Below are positions 10,348 through 20,900 of a DNA stretch of 64,000 nt, piece after piece (the first letter of the stretch is position 1; each line of letters opens with the position of its first letter). The DNA is from Bacteroidota bacterium. GTDB taxonomy: Bacteria; Bacteroidota; Ignavibacteria; UBA10030. The notes beneath the pieces are model-generated. The model was not told where the DNA came from. It saw nothing but the letters and a program-made list of their open reading frames with translations, and searched no databases. Location of the stretch: contig JALONQ010000011.1 of NCBI GenBank assembly GCA_025454835.1, positions 1 to 64,000 of the forward strand, in the 5' to 3' direction. The position numbers and the translations under genes are program-made.

Positions 10348-12471
10348 TCACGCAACATGCCGGGATTGGCCAAACCGCAACAATCGCAAGGAATTCAGAA
10401 GGACCAGAAGCGTCACACCGTCATCCGCCAGCACGGCCCACCACAGGCTCGTCTGGCCCGCAGCGCCAAGCAGTAGAAAAGCCGCCTTGGTCCCCAGGGC
10501 CATGACCACATTGAACTGGATGATCGACCTGGTCGATCGCGCCAGCCGCAGCGTGGTCGGCAGTAGGCTGAGCCGATTCTGCATCAACACCACGTCGGCG
10601 GCGTCGATGGCGGCGGCAGAACCCGACCCGCCCATGGCGATGCCCACATCGGCCGTGGCCAGGGCGGGAGCATCGTTCAACCCGTCTCCGACCATGGCCA
10701 CGGGCCCCCACTGGCGGCGCAACGATTCGACCACGGCCGCCTTCTCGTGCGGGAGCACGCCGGCATGCACCTGTCGGATACCCACGTCGGCTGCCAGCTG
10801 GCGGGCCGCTTGCTCGTGATCGCCGCTGATCAGCACGGCGGGCGAGCCGGTGATCGCCTCCACTTCGGCGATCGTCCGGGCGCTCTCGTCGCGCGCGACG
10901 TCCTTGAGCCCGACGAGACCCAGCGGACGCTGACCATTCGAAAGGATGAGCACGGTCTCGCCGCGTGACTCAAGCTTCGAGATCTCTCGCTCAAGCTCCT
11001 CAGAACAAAGGTCGAAGTCCTCGATCAGCGCGTGGTTCCCGAGCACGTACGGCTGTCCGTCCACGAGGGCCCGCAGACCCTTCCCAGGGATCGCCGTGAA
11101 CTCCTTGACGACGGCGTCTTCGGGGGTTACGCCGTGCCGCGAGGCGTGGCGGAGAAGAGCGTCGGCCAAAGGGTGTTCCGACCGGGCCTCCAGCGTGGCC
11201 GCAATGCGAAGCAGGTCGTTGTCGGTCGTCCCTCCGAACGTCTGGGTCGTTACGACCTCATGCCTGCCGTGGGTCAGGGTCCCGGTCTTGTCCACGGCCA
11301 CGACGGCCACACGCGCCAATGCCTCCAGGGCTGCTCCTCCGCGGATCAAGACCCCCGCCCTCGACCCGGCTGTGAGCGCGCTGACGACGGCCATCGGCGT
11401 CGAGAGCAGGAAGGCGCACGGACAGGAGATCACGAGCATCGTCAGCGCCCGGTAGAACCACTCGCTGAACGGCCCGCCGAAGAAGAGCGGCGGCACGATC
11501 GCCATCGAAGCGGCGGCAACGAAGACGGCCGGGACGTAGTATTGCGCGAACCGCTCGGTGAGCGATTGCACGGACCCCTTCTGCTCGCGCGCCGTCTGAA
11601 CATACTCGGCGATCCGGTGCAGCAACGTGTCGTCGCTGGCAGCCGTCACGCGCACCTCGAGCGAGCCGCGTCCGTTGACCGAGCCGGCGAAGACCTGGTC
11701 GCCCGCTTCCTTGAAGACGGGTAGTGACTCTCCGGTCACGGCCGATTGATCGACCGATGACAGACCCTCCACGACATCGCCGTCGAGGGGGATGCGATCC
11801 CCGGGCACGATCACGATGGTCTGTCCCGCACGCACGTCGGAGGCCGGCACACGGCGACGACCATCGGGCGTCTTGAGGTTGGCGGTTTCCGGGGCGAGCG
11901 CCAGCAGCCCCGCGATCGCCCGATGGGTCCGGTCGACGCTGAGCGATTCGAGCAGCAGCGAGAGGGAATAGAGGACGAGGACGGCAGCCCCCTCGGCATG
12001 GTCGCCAAGGGCAACGGCGCCGACCGCGGCCGACGCCATCAGCACATTCACGTTGAGCTTGCGTTTCGCGAGGGCTCGTCCGGCCTTGACGACGATCTCC
12101 CAGCCACCGCCGCTGATCGCCAGAAGATAGAGTGCGACGGCGACGTACGGCTGGCCGAGGAGATGCTCGCTGATCGCTCCGGCGAGGAGCAACAGGGTGG
12201 AGGAGACCACGACCAGGATACGTCGCTTGGGGGTCTCGCGGTATGCAGGGCGCGGACCTGAGACGAGCCGGCCGCTGAAGCCGGCCTGGCGAATGACCGA
12301 CAGCAACGCTTCTGTTCCCGGGCCCTGGTCCACGCTGACCGTCTTCCGGAGCAGGTCGAAGTGGAGCTGCCGCACCCCGGGGACGCGCTCGAGCGCTTCC
12401 CGTATCTTCTGTTCATCCACCGCGCAGCAGAGATCATCGACCCGCACGGTCGTGGCGCGCGACTCGGTCAC
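10348..12471 (-). CDS. Heavy-metal-translocating P1B-type ATPase (Zn/Cd/Co type)
   Basis: SCPCAF (CPC) motif, DKTGTLT, GDGLNDAPALATADVG, N-terminal HMA-like domain with DDLCCAVDE; GTG start overlapping the ArsR stop (GTGA). Confidence 0.93.
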   Translation of the reverse strand: MTESRATTVRVDDLCCAVDEQKIREALERVPGVRQLHFDLLRKTVSVDQGPGTEALLSVIRQAGFSGRLVSGPRPAYRETPKRRILVVVSSTLLLLAGAISEHLLGQPYVAVALYLLAISGGGWEIVVKAGRALAKRKLNVNVLMASAAVGAVALGDHAEGAAVLVLYSLSLLLESLSVDRTHRAIAGLLALAPETANLKTPDGRRRVPASDVRAGQTIVIVPGDRIPLDGDVVEGLSSVDQSAVTGESLPVFKEAGDQVFAGSVNGRGSLEVRVTAASDDTLLHRIAEYVQTAREQKGSVQSLTERFAQYYVPAVFVAAASMAIVPPLFFGGPFSEWFYRALTMLVISCPCAFLLSTPMAVVSALTAGSRAGVLIRGGAALEALARVAVVAVDKTGTLTHGRHEVVTTQTFGGTTDNDLLRIAATLEARSEHPLADALLRHASRHGVTPEDAVVKEFTAIPGKGLRALVDGQPYVLGNHALIEDFDLCSEELEREISKLESRGETVLILSNGQRPLGLVGLKDVARDESARTIAEVEAITGSPAVLISGDHEQAARQLAADVGIRQVHAGVLPHEKAAVVESLRRQWGPVAMVGDGLNDAPALATADVGIAMGGSGSAAAIDAADVVLMQNRLSLLPTTLRLARSTRSIIQFNVVMALGTKAAFLLLGAAGQTSLWWAVLADDGVTLLVLLNSLRLLRFGQSRHVA

Positions 12472-12809
12472 GCGGCCTCCGTGGCGTGCCGCCGGCCGAT
12501 CCGCAGCAGGTCTTCGATGTGTTCGTCGTCGAGCGAGGAGAGGACGAGTTTGCCTTCCTTGCGCTGACGCACCAGGCGCAGGGCCTTCAACAGGCGCAGC
12601 TGGTGCGAAACGGCCGATTCGGACATGCCCAATGTCCGGGCGATGTCGAGCGTGCACAGCTCGGTCTGGGTCAGCGCAATGACGATGCGCAGGCGGTTCG
12701 GGTCGCCGAGCACTTTGAAGGTCTCGGCCATGCTCCCAACGACCTGGTCACTGGGCAGGGTGCGCTTGGCGGTGGCGACGGATGTGCGATGTGAGTGGGG
12801 CGACGTCAT
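12468..12809 (-). CDS. ArsR/SmtB-family metalloregulator
   Basis: HTH CTLDIARTLGMSESAVSHQLRLLKALRLVRQRKEGK; ORF could start at 12848, but that would put the operator inside the CDS. Confidence 0.88.
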   Translation of the reverse strand: MTSPHSHRTSVATAKRTLPSDQVVGSMAETFKVLGDPNRLRIVIALTQTELCTLDIARTLGMSESAVSHQLRLLKALRLVRQRKEGKLVLSSLDDEHIEDLLRIGRRHATEAA

Positions 12810-12810
12810 A

Positions 12811-12832
12811 CGATTGAACGATTGTTCAATCG
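12811..12832. promoter_or_regulatory. Palindromic operator CGATTGAAC-GATT-GTTCAATCG for the ArsR regulator
   Basis: Perfect 9-bp inverted repeat with 4-nt spacer, SmtB/ZiaR-like TGAAC-N4-GTTCA core, directly upstream of the ATG at 12809. Confidence 0.8.
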
Positions 12833-12833
12833 T

Positions 12834-12862
12834 AATATCTTGACCCATTCCCCGAAACGCAA
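12834..12862 (-). promoter_or_regulatory. Putative promoter TTGCGT-N17-GATATT for arsR-ATPase
   Basis: Minus strand; 17-nt spacer; predicted TSS falls inside the operator. Confidence 0.45.
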
Positions 12863-12869
12863 GGCCAGA

Positions 12870-13718
12870 TCAGGCCCCGAGGGCGCGCACGATGGCTGGA
12901 CGCACGACCTCGAGCGGCATGGGCCGGCCGGTCCAGATCTCGAATGCGGCTGCCCCTTGGTGCAGGAAGAACTCCAATCCGCCGATGACGCGGGCCCCGT
13001 CTTGACGGGCAGCGGCCATCATGGCCGTTTCGAGGGGGCGGTAGATGACGTCAAAGACCGTCTGCGTAGGTGTGAAACGGAACGCGGCCGGAAGAGGAGA
13101 ACGACCGGTCCCCGGTTCCATCCCCACCGGCGTCGTTTGAATGATGAGGGCGGCCTCGGAAAGAACCCGCCCCAGGTTGGGATCGTTGAGGCGAGTGACC
13201 TCAACAGGGCAGGCCAGCGAGCGGCGTGCAAGCGACAGGTGCTCGTTGGCGCGTTCCGGATCGCGGACCAGAAAGGTCAGATGCGACGGCGTCAGGTCAG
13301 CCGCAAGGGCTGCCACGGCTGATCGAGCGGTCCCGCCGGCGCCAATGATGGCCACCGGCCGACCTCGAACGTCCCCCACGCTAGTCTCCAGAGCTCGACG
13401 GATGCCCTGGATGTCCGTGTTCGTCCCCTCGAGCCGGCCGTCCCTGTTCGAGACGGTGTTGACAGCCCCGACCGATGCTGCGAGGGCTTCGACCTGGTCG
13501 AGGAGCGGAAGAACGGCCGACTTGTGCGGGAGCGTGACATTGAATCCGCTGAACTCCGATCGCAGACGACGCTCCCAGGTGTCCTGAAGTTCCTCGCGAC
13601 GCACGCGGAGGCATTCATAGGTCGCGTCGATACCCAGCGCGGCAAATGCGGCCGCGTGGAGGACCGGAGACAACGAGTGGGCGATCGGATCGCCGATGAT
13701 GGCGAATCGGAAGGTCAT
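12870..13718 (-). CDS. aroE: Shikimate dehydrogenase
   Basis: FAIIGDPIAHSLSPVLHAAAF; GFNVTLPHKSAV; IIGAGGTARSAVAAL. Confidence 0.95.
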   Translation of the reverse strand: MTFRFAIIGDPIAHSLSPVLHAAAFAALGIDATYECLRVRREELQDTWERRLRSEFSGFNVTLPHKSAVLPLLDQVEALAASVGAVNTVSNRDGRLEGTNTDIQGIRRALETSVGDVRGRPVAIIGAGGTARSAVAALAADLTPSHLTFLVRDPERANEHLSLARRSLACPVEVTRLNDPNLGRVLSEAALIIQTTPVGMEPGTGRSPLPAAFRFTPTQTVFDVIYRPLETAMMAAARQDGARVIGGLEFFLHQGAAAFEIWTGRPMPLEVVRPAIVRALGA

Positions 13719-13743
13719 TGCCGAGGGATGCGAAGGAACGGGA

Positions 13744-13788
13744 ACCGCCAAGGCGCCAAGTTCACTCAGGTCTTGGCGTCTTGGCGGT
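13744..13788. repeat. Inverted 9-nt-periodic intergenic repeat, copy B
   Basis: accgccaaggcgccaag / cttggcgtcttggcggt, 16 of 17 bases complementary. Confidence 0.75.
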
Positions 13789-13825
13789 CGATGTCACCGG
13801 GAGCTCTGGTTGCTGCCTTCAGCCC

Positions 13826-15244
13826 CTACGACGGCTTCAGCAAACTCGAGAAGGGCTGCCGGTGGGTCAGCTCCGGATACAGCGTCTCAAAGTCCTTCTT
13901 GAGGTCCGGCTGGAGCTCGAAGGCCCGGTGGAAGGACGTCACGGCGCTTTCCCAATCGGCCTTCTTCATCCAGGCCTTCGCCAAGGAGAAATACGCGAGC
14001 GCGAAGTCCGGACGGAACGACAAGCTCTTGTCGAGCGCCTGCATGGCGCTGTCCACCGATCCCAATTCGAGGAGCGTGTCTCCGTAATCGAACCACGCGT
14101 CAGCGTTCTTCGGCTCCATCTCCAGTACCTTGCGGTAGCTGTCGAGCGCTTCTTCGTGTTTTCCAAGGTTGTATTCCGCGTCGGCCCGCGCGTACCACAA
14201 CTCGGGATATTCGGGGAAGATCTCGAGCGCGCGCTTGTAGTCGGCCAGGGCCTTCTTGGGCTGCCCGAGGGCGTCCCAGCAGGAGCCGCGCCCGAAGTAC
14301 GACTCGTAGTGCTTCTCGTCGTGCTTGATGGCGTTCGTGAACGCCGTGATCGCCTCGCGATACTGCCGCAGTTCCTCGTACGCGTTGCCAAGGTTGTGCA
14401 GGGCGGGAACGTCGTTCGGCTCATACTCGAGCGTCTTCTGATACGACTGGATGGCTTCCTGCAATCGTCCCTGGTTCGCCTGAGCATTGCCCAGGTTGTA
14501 CCAGGCGGCAGGGAATTCCTCCTTGATCGCGAGGGCGAACTCATAGCTCCTGACGGATTCGTCGTATTGACCCATCCGGTTCAGGACGATGCCCCGGTTG
14601 TACCAGGCGTTGTGGTTGTACGGCTCGCGGTTGATATGCTCGTCGTATGCCTTGACCGAGTCCTCGCCGCGCTCCAGGAAATCGTAGCAGTATCCAAGCT
14701 CGTACCATGCATCGGCGTGTTCCCCGTCCACATCCAGGATCCGCCGGAACAGGTCCACCGCCTCCGTGAATCGCTCCTGCTTCTCGAACGTCACCCCCTT
14801 GTGGAAGAGCCCGTCGAGGTGATGGGGGTCGAGTTGGAGCGCCACGTCGAAGGAGGCCAAGGCCTCTTCGACACGGTTGAGGTTGTCGAGCGTGATCCCC
14901 CGGTTGATGAAGATCTCGGGGTCGGTCGGGTTCAGGCTGAGCGCCTTCTCGTAGCAGGTCAGGGCCTCGTCGTACCGGTAGAGATTGTTGAAGATCATCC
15001 CACGACGCTGCCAGACATCGGCATTGAATGGTTCGAAGGAGAGCAGCTTCTCGGAATAGGAAAGGGCTTCCTCGAACTTCTCGTGCTCAAAGTAGAACTG
15101 GATGATCTCTTCCAGGGCCTCGGGGCTGTTGATGTCCTTGCCGTCCCGGCCGAGCATCTCCTTGAACCGGCGCAGGTCGTCCTCCCACCGGTCGCCCGGT
15201 CGCATCGGCTTTTCGTCGTCGTCAAAACGGTCGATATCGGCCAT
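13826..15244 (-). CDS. TPR-repeat protein
   Basis: Many consecutive TPR units (AWYNLGNAQANQGRLQEAIQSYQKTLEYEPND...). Confidence 0.9.
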   Translation of the reverse strand: MADIDRFDDDEKPMRPGDRWEDDLRRFKEMLGRDGKDINSPEALEEIIQFYFEHEKFEEALSYSEKLLSFEPFNADVWQRRGMIFNNLYRYDEALTCYEKALSLNPTDPEIFINRGITLDNLNRVEEALASFDVALQLDPHHLDGLFHKGVTFEKQERFTEAVDLFRRILDVDGEHADAWYELGYCYDFLERGEDSVKAYDEHINREPYNHNAWYNRGIVLNRMGQYDESVRSYEFALAIKEEFPAAWYNLGNAQANQGRLQEAIQSYQKTLEYEPNDVPALHNLGNAYEELRQYREAITAFTNAIKHDEKHYESYFGRGSCWDALGQPKKALADYKRALEIFPEYPELWYARADAEYNLGKHEEALDSYRKVLEMEPKNADAWFDYGDTLLELGSVDSAMQALDKSLSFRPDFALAYFSLAKAWMKKADWESAVTSFHRAFELQPDLKKDFETLYPELTHRQPFSSLLKPS

Positions 15245-15430
15245 AGCAGGAAAGAGGGATGCACCGCGATGGCGCCATGCCGCGAAGAGAGAGTCGATCA
15301 CAATTCTCCGCGCCGTTGCGTCTCAGCGGTAAGTATTTATACAAGTAAGCAAGAATGGCGGGTGAAGTCAAGTAACGCCTCAATGGATCCAAGTAACAGA
15401 CAACCAGGCATTTCGTTATGAATTCGGCGA

Positions 15431-15459
15431 TTGCATTTCCACGGACCCTCGGCTATATT
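15431..15459 (+). promoter_or_regulatory. Putative sigma70-like promoter TTGCAT-N17-TATATT
   Basis: 17-nt spacer, 18 nt upstream of the yggS ATG. Confidence 0.5.
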
Positions 15460-15476
15460 AAAAGATTACAAGGGCC

Positions 15477-16163
15477 ATGATCCAGCAACATTTGGAGACT
15501 GTCCGTCGGCATGTGCGGGAGGTCTGCGCTGGCGCAGGTCGTTCCGGCGACGCCGTTCGCATTGTCGCCGTATCGAAGACGTTTGCGGTCGACCGCATCC
15601 ATGAAGCCATGGAAGCGGGACAGGTCGATTTCGGCGAGAACTATGCGCAAGAGCTCAAGACCAAAGCCGAAGCCGTCCCGCCCGAGCTCGTTCGATGGCA
15701 CTTCATCGGACATCTCCAGTCGAACAAGGTGAAGTTCGTCCTTCCGGCGCTGCATCTGCTCCATTCCCTCGACCGGCTGTCGTTGGCCGAAGAGATCCAG
15801 AAGCGCGCGTCGGCGTTGGAGAGGACGGTCGATGCACTCATCGAGGTCCACACGACCGACGAAGCGACGAAGTCGGGAGTGTCTCCTTCGGAGGTGCTGG
15901 GATTCGCGCGCGTCGTGGCCTCATTCGACCGCATACGGATCCGCGGATTGATGACGATGGGGCCCTTCTCGGACGATCCGGAGCGGGCGCGCCCGTGTTT
16001 TCGTCAGGTGCGTGAACTGCAGACGCTCATGCGACGTGAAGGCCCCGACGGCATGACGTGGGACGAGCTGTCGATGGGGATGTCGGGCGATTACCCGGTT
16101 GCCATTCAGGAAGGGGCCACGATCGTGCGGATCGGCACGGCGATCTTTGGGCAACGCGGTTAG
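15477..16163 (+). CDS. yggS: YggS/YlmE family PLP-binding protein
   Basis: VAVSKTF..., FGENYAQEL, WHFIGHLQSNKVK, LSMGMSGDYPVAIQEGATIVRIGTAIFGQR. Confidence 0.93.
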   Translation: MIQQHLETVRRHVREVCAGAGRSGDAVRIVAVSKTFAVDRIHEAMEAGQVDFGENYAQELKTKAEAVPPELVRWHFIGHLQSNKVKFVLPALHLLHSLDRLSLAEEIQKRASALERTVDALIEVHTTDEATKSGVSPSEVLGFARVVASFDRIRIRGLMTMGPFSDDPERARPCFRQVRELQTLMRREGPDGMTWDELSMGMSGDYPVAIQEGATIVRIGTAIFGQRG

Positions 16164-16226
16164 AGTTGATGACCTGCATCTATTCTGTGAAGGGTCCGGA
16201 ACACGCGCAGCGCACGCAGTGGTCGC

Positions 16227-16290
16227 CGCCCGTCCCGCGACCGCGGGACGAGGCCTCGTCCGTCGCGCCAGTGGCGCGACGAGACGGGCG
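16227..16290. repeat. Compact cloverleaf-forming palindromic element (four nested/tandem inverted repeats)
   Basis: CGCCCGTC/GACGGGCG closing stem enclosing CCGC-GACC-GCGG, GACGA-GGCC-TCGTC and CGTCGCGCC-AGT-GGCGCGACG. Confidence 0.75.
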
Positions 16291-16339
16291 CGCAACAGTA
16301 TTGTGGTGAGCCTCTCCATCAACCGTCACGAGGTAGGGC

Positions 16340-16870
16340 ATGAAGATCACGCCGCTGGAGATCAAACGGCAGCAGTTCAAGAAGGTCATGCGCGGCTTCG
16401 ACCCGGTCGAGGTCGAAACCTTCCTCGACATGCTTTCGAACGAGCTCGAAGAGCATGTGCGGACGACGAAGGACCTGCGCGACCGCATCCTCGAACTCGA
16501 GACGCAGTTGGCCGACTACAAGCAGATGGAGAAGACCCTCCAGCAAACGTTGATGCAGGCGCAGGAGGCGAGCGGCAAGTCGATCGAGAATTCCCGCAAG
16601 GAAGCCGACCTGATCATCCGCGACGCCGAGCTGAAGGCGCAGCAGATCATCGACAAGGCGCGCATGGATTTCTCGAAGATCAAGGAAGAGATCTCCACGC
16701 TCAAGGCCCGCAAGGAATCGGTCCTGAGCCGGCTCAAGATCCTCCTCTCGTCCGAGCTCGACCTGATCCGGGCGCTTGGGGTCGACGATGAGGACCGGAC
16801 CTCCGGCGACGGTTCCAAGGGCAGCGGCAAGGACAAGCTGGAACTGGATTCGATCCTGAAGAATCTCTGA
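16340..16870 (+). CDS. DivIVA-domain protein
   Basis: MKITPLEIKRQQFKKVMRGFDPVEVETFLDML followed by coiled coil. Confidence 0.9.
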   Translation: MKITPLEIKRQQFKKVMRGFDPVEVETFLDMLSNELEEHVRTTKDLRDRILELETQLADYKQMEKTLQQTLMQAQEASGKSIENSRKEADLIIRDAELKAQQIIDKARMDFSKIKEEISTLKARKESVLSRLKILLSSELDLIRALGVDDEDRTSGDGSKGSGKDKLELDSILKNL

Positions 16871-16875
16871 ACACG

Positions 16876-17715
16876 ATGACTCCTCTTCGAGCACAGATCG
16901 ACGAGGCACTGGCCGCCATCCGGCGTCACACGGCGATGATGCCATCGATCGGCATCATTCTCGGCACCGGCCTGGGCGGACTCGTCCGCGAGATCCGCGT
17001 GGAGGCGACGATCGACTACGGCGAGATCCCGCATTTCCCCGTGTCGACCGTCGAATCACATCACGGACGTCTGCTCTTCGGCAGGCTGGCCGACCGTCCG
17101 GTCGTCGCCATGCAAGGGCGCTTCCATCGGTACGAAGGATACACCCTCCAGCAGGTGACCTTCCCCGTGCGCGTCATGAGGTTCCTGGGCGTGAAGACGC
17201 TCCTCATCTCCAACGCCGCTGGGGCGCTCAATCCGCTCTTCCGTCGCGGCGACCTGATGCTCATGACGGACCATATCAACCTGCTCGGCGACAATCCGCT
17301 GATCGGCCCCAACGACGAATCGCTCGGACCCCGGTTCCCCGACATGTCAGAGCCTTACAGCAAGAGATTGCAGGACCTGGCCGTCGAATGTGCGCTCGAC
17401 CTCAAGCTGCCGTTGCAGCGTGGCGTCTACGCCGCCATGACCGGGCCGATGCTCGAGACGCGCGCCGAGTACCGGTTCCTGAGGACCATCGGTGCCGATG
17501 CCGTTGGTATGTCGACCGTGCCCGAGGATATTGTCGCCGTGCACATGGGACTCGACGTGCTCGGGTTCTCGATCATGACCGACGAGTGCTTCCCCGATGC
17601 CCTGAAGCCCGTGACGCTGCAGGAAGTGATCGCCACGGCGAATGCCGCCGAGCCCCACATGACCCGCCTCATGGCCGAGGTCGTCCGCCGCCTGCCGACG
17701 GGGGATGCGCCCTGA
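16876..17715 (+). CDS. punA: Purine-nucleoside phosphorylase (PNP/MTAP family)
   Basis: IGIILGTGLGGLV; GRFHRYEGY; TMSTVPE-like GMSTVPEDIVA motif. Confidence 0.92.
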   Translation: MTPLRAQIDEALAAIRRHTAMMPSIGIILGTGLGGLVREIRVEATIDYGEIPHFPVSTVESHHGRLLFGRLADRPVVAMQGRFHRYEGYTLQQVTFPVRVMRFLGVKTLLISNAAGALNPLFRRGDLMLMTDHINLLGDNPLIGPNDESLGPRFPDMSEPYSKRLQDLAVECALDLKLPLQRGVYAAMTGPMLETRAEYRFLRTIGADAVGMSTVPEDIVAVHMGLDVLGFSIMTDECFPDALKPVTLQEVIATANAAEPHMTRLMAEVVRRLPTGDAP

Positions 17716-17942
17716 TGCCTCAGTTGGGTTGGGTGCTGATCGTCACCGGTGCCGTCCTGCTGGCTGTGGGCGGCATCTTGGTCTTTGCTCCGAATCTGTC
17801 ATGGCTCGGCAGACTGCCGGGCGACCTCCGGTTCCAACGAGGGAACGTCGAGGTCTTCATCCCACTCACCACGAGTCTTCTGGTCAGCGCCGCCGTTTCC
17901 GGCATCGTGTGGTTGATCCGGTGGCTGCGACACCCGGGCTGA
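17715..17942 (+). CDS. DUF2905-like small membrane protein
   Basis: Two TM segments with LGRLPGDLRFQRGNVEVFIPLTTSLLVS motif; ATG overlaps the punA stop. Confidence 0.8.
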   Translation: MPQLGWVLIVTGAVLLAVGGILVFAPNLSWLGRLPGDLRFQRGNVEVFIPLTTSLLVSAAVSGIVWLIRWLRHPG

Positions 17943-17955
17943 GCCGCCTTCCGAT

Positions 17956-20900
17956 ATGCCTATGTTCACGCCTCTGAGTGACAGACTGAAGTACGCCGAG
18001 CTCGAATCAGCCGTCCGACGCTTCTGGGAGCAGGAGTCCGTCTTCCCCAGAAGCATCGCGCAGCGTGCAGGACGTCCGGTCTTCTCCTTTTATGAAGGAC
18101 CGCCGACGGCCAACGGCCGACCTGGCATTCACCACGTTATGAGCCGCACGCTCAAAGACCTCGTGTGCCGTTACAAGACCATGAAAGGCTTCCAGGTCCA
18201 TCGCAAGGCCGGCTGGGACACGCACGGCCTTCCGGTCGAGATCGAGGTGGAAAAGTCGCTCGGCTTCAAGCACAAGGACGAGATCGTGCGATACGGCGTC
18301 GCGAAGTTCAACGACGAGTGCCGACGGTCGGTGTGGAAGTACAAGGCGGAGTGGGAGGAAATGACCCGGACGATGGGCTACTGGGTCGATCTCGACGCGC
18401 CGTACGTCACGTTCGAGAACTCGTACATCGAATCGGTCTGGTGGGCGTTGCGCCAGTACTTCGACCGAGGCATGATCTACAAGGGCTACAAGATCCAGCC
18501 CTATTGTCCCCGATGCGAAACGCCTTTGTCGAGCCACGAAGTATCGCTCGGCTACAAGGATGTGAAGGACCCGTCCGTGTACGTGCGGATGAAGGTGAAG
18601 GGTGTGGCGAACACCTCGTTCCTCGTGTGGACCACCACCCCGTGGACGCTGATCTCGAATGTCGCCATCGCCGTCCATCCGGACGTCGACTATGTCAAGG
18701 CGGAGCATCAGGGCGAGACCTTCATCCTCGCCGAAGCGCGATTGTCGGTCCTGGGTGACGGGACGACGGTGGTCGGGAGGATGAAGGGGCGTGAACTGGT
18801 GGGGATGGAGTACGAGCGGCTGTATGCGTTCCACGACGTGAAGGAACGCGGCTGGTATGTCATCGACGCCGATTTCGTGACCACCGAGGACGGGTCGGGC
18901 ATCGTTCACATGGCTCCCGCGTACGGCGAGGACGACTACCAGGCCGGCCGTAAGCACGGACTGCCGACGATCCATCCGGTGACCGCTTCGGGCGAATTCT
19001 CGTCTGAAGTCACGCCGTTCGCCAACAAGTTCGTCAAGGACGCCGACCCGGAGATCATCGCCGACCTGAAGGCGCGGGGACTGCTCTTCAAGAAGGAGCA
19101 ATACCTCCACTCGTATCCGCACTGCTGGCGGTGCTCATCGCCGCTGCTCTACTACGCGCGCGATTCGTGGTACATCCGAACGACGTCGTATGCGCAACGC
19201 ATGATCGAGCTCAACAACCGGGTGAACTGGTTCCCGCCCGAAGTGGGGGCCGGACGATTCGGAAACTGGCTGGAGGAGAACAAGGATTGGGCGCTTTCTC
19301 GCGACCGGTTCTGGGGCACGCCGCTTCCGATCTGGGTCTGCGAGACGTGCGGCACGAAGAAGTGCGTCGGCAGTATCGAAGAACTGAAGCAGGGACAGCA
19401 TGTGCCCGATCCGCTCGACCTGCACAAGCCGCATGTCGACGACGTGACCTTCACCTGCTCCTGCGGAGGGACGCAGCGCCGAACGCCCGAGTTGATCGAC
19501 GTCTGGTTCGATTCCGGTTCGATGCCGTTCGCGCAGTGGCATTATCCGTTCGAGAACAAGGAACGATTCGAGTCGACCTACCCGGGCGACTTCATCTCGG
19601 AAGGCATCGATCAGACGCGGGGCTGGTTCTACACGCTCCATTCGATCGGCACGTTCCTGTTCGACAAGCCGGCCTTCCGAAACGTGCTCGTCAACGAGCT
19701 GATCCTCGACAAGAGCGGGTTGAAGATGTCGAAGTCGAAAGGGAACACCGTCGAGCCCTTCGGCCTCATGCAGACCTACGGCGCCGATGCGACGCGATGG
19801 TATCTCGTGTCGAATAGTCCCGTCTGGAGGCCGACCTTGTTCGACGCCGAAGGCATCGCCGAGGTCCAGCGCAAGTATTTCAGCACGCTTGTCAACACCT
19901 ATTCGTTCTTCGCGCTCTACGCCAACGTCGACGGATTCGACCCGTCGTCGGGTCCGGTGCCGCACGACGAGCGTCCCGAGATCGATCGTTGGATCCTCTC
20001 AGAACTGCACACGCTCATTCGGGAGGTGAACGGGGCCCTCGACGTCTACGACGCAACGCGCGCGACCCGCCTCCTGACCGACTACACCGTGGACCGGCTG
20101 TCCAACTGGTACGTCCGCCGGAACCGGCGTCGTTTCTGGAAGAGCGAGCCGGGCGCCGACAAGACCTCGGCCTACCAGACGCTCCACGAGTGTCTGGTCA
20201 CGGTCACGAAGCTCATGGCGCCGATCGCACCGTTCCTGTCGGACGAGCTGTTCCGACGCCTGCGGCCGGGGGCGGCGTCCGACGCATCCGTGCATCTGAC
20301 CGATTTCCCCGTCGAGAACGGATCGCTGATCGACACCGCGTTGGAGGAGAAGATGGAGCGGGCCATGACGATCGTGTCGCTCGTGCGGTCGATGCGAGAG
20401 AAGACGAAGCTCAAGGTGCGCCAGCCGCTGGCGAGGATCCTCATCCCCGTGCTGTCGGAGCGCGTACGCAACGAGGTGCAGCAGATGAGCGACCTGATCC
20501 TCGACGAGATCAACGTCAAGGCGATCGAGTTCATCACCGACGACACCGCCATCGTTCGCCGCAAGGCGAAGCCCGACTTCCGCGCGCTGGGCGCAAAGCA
20601 CGGCAAGGCCGTGCAAGGGGTCGCCGCGGCCATTCGCGAGCTCACGTCGTCGCAGCTGCGCGACCTTGAGGTCAACGGTTCGCTCGCCATCGCGGCGAAC
20701 GGCACCACGGTCGAGATCGCCCGCACGGACGTCGAGATCCAGCACGAAGAGATCAAGGGCTGGCTGGTCGCCTCCGACGGCCCGATGACGGTGGCACTCG
20801 ACACGACCATTACAGAAGAGTTGGCCCGTGAGGGATTGGCCCGCGAGTTCGTGAATCGCGTGCAGAACCTCCGCAAGGACTCAGGGTTCCAGGTGACCGA

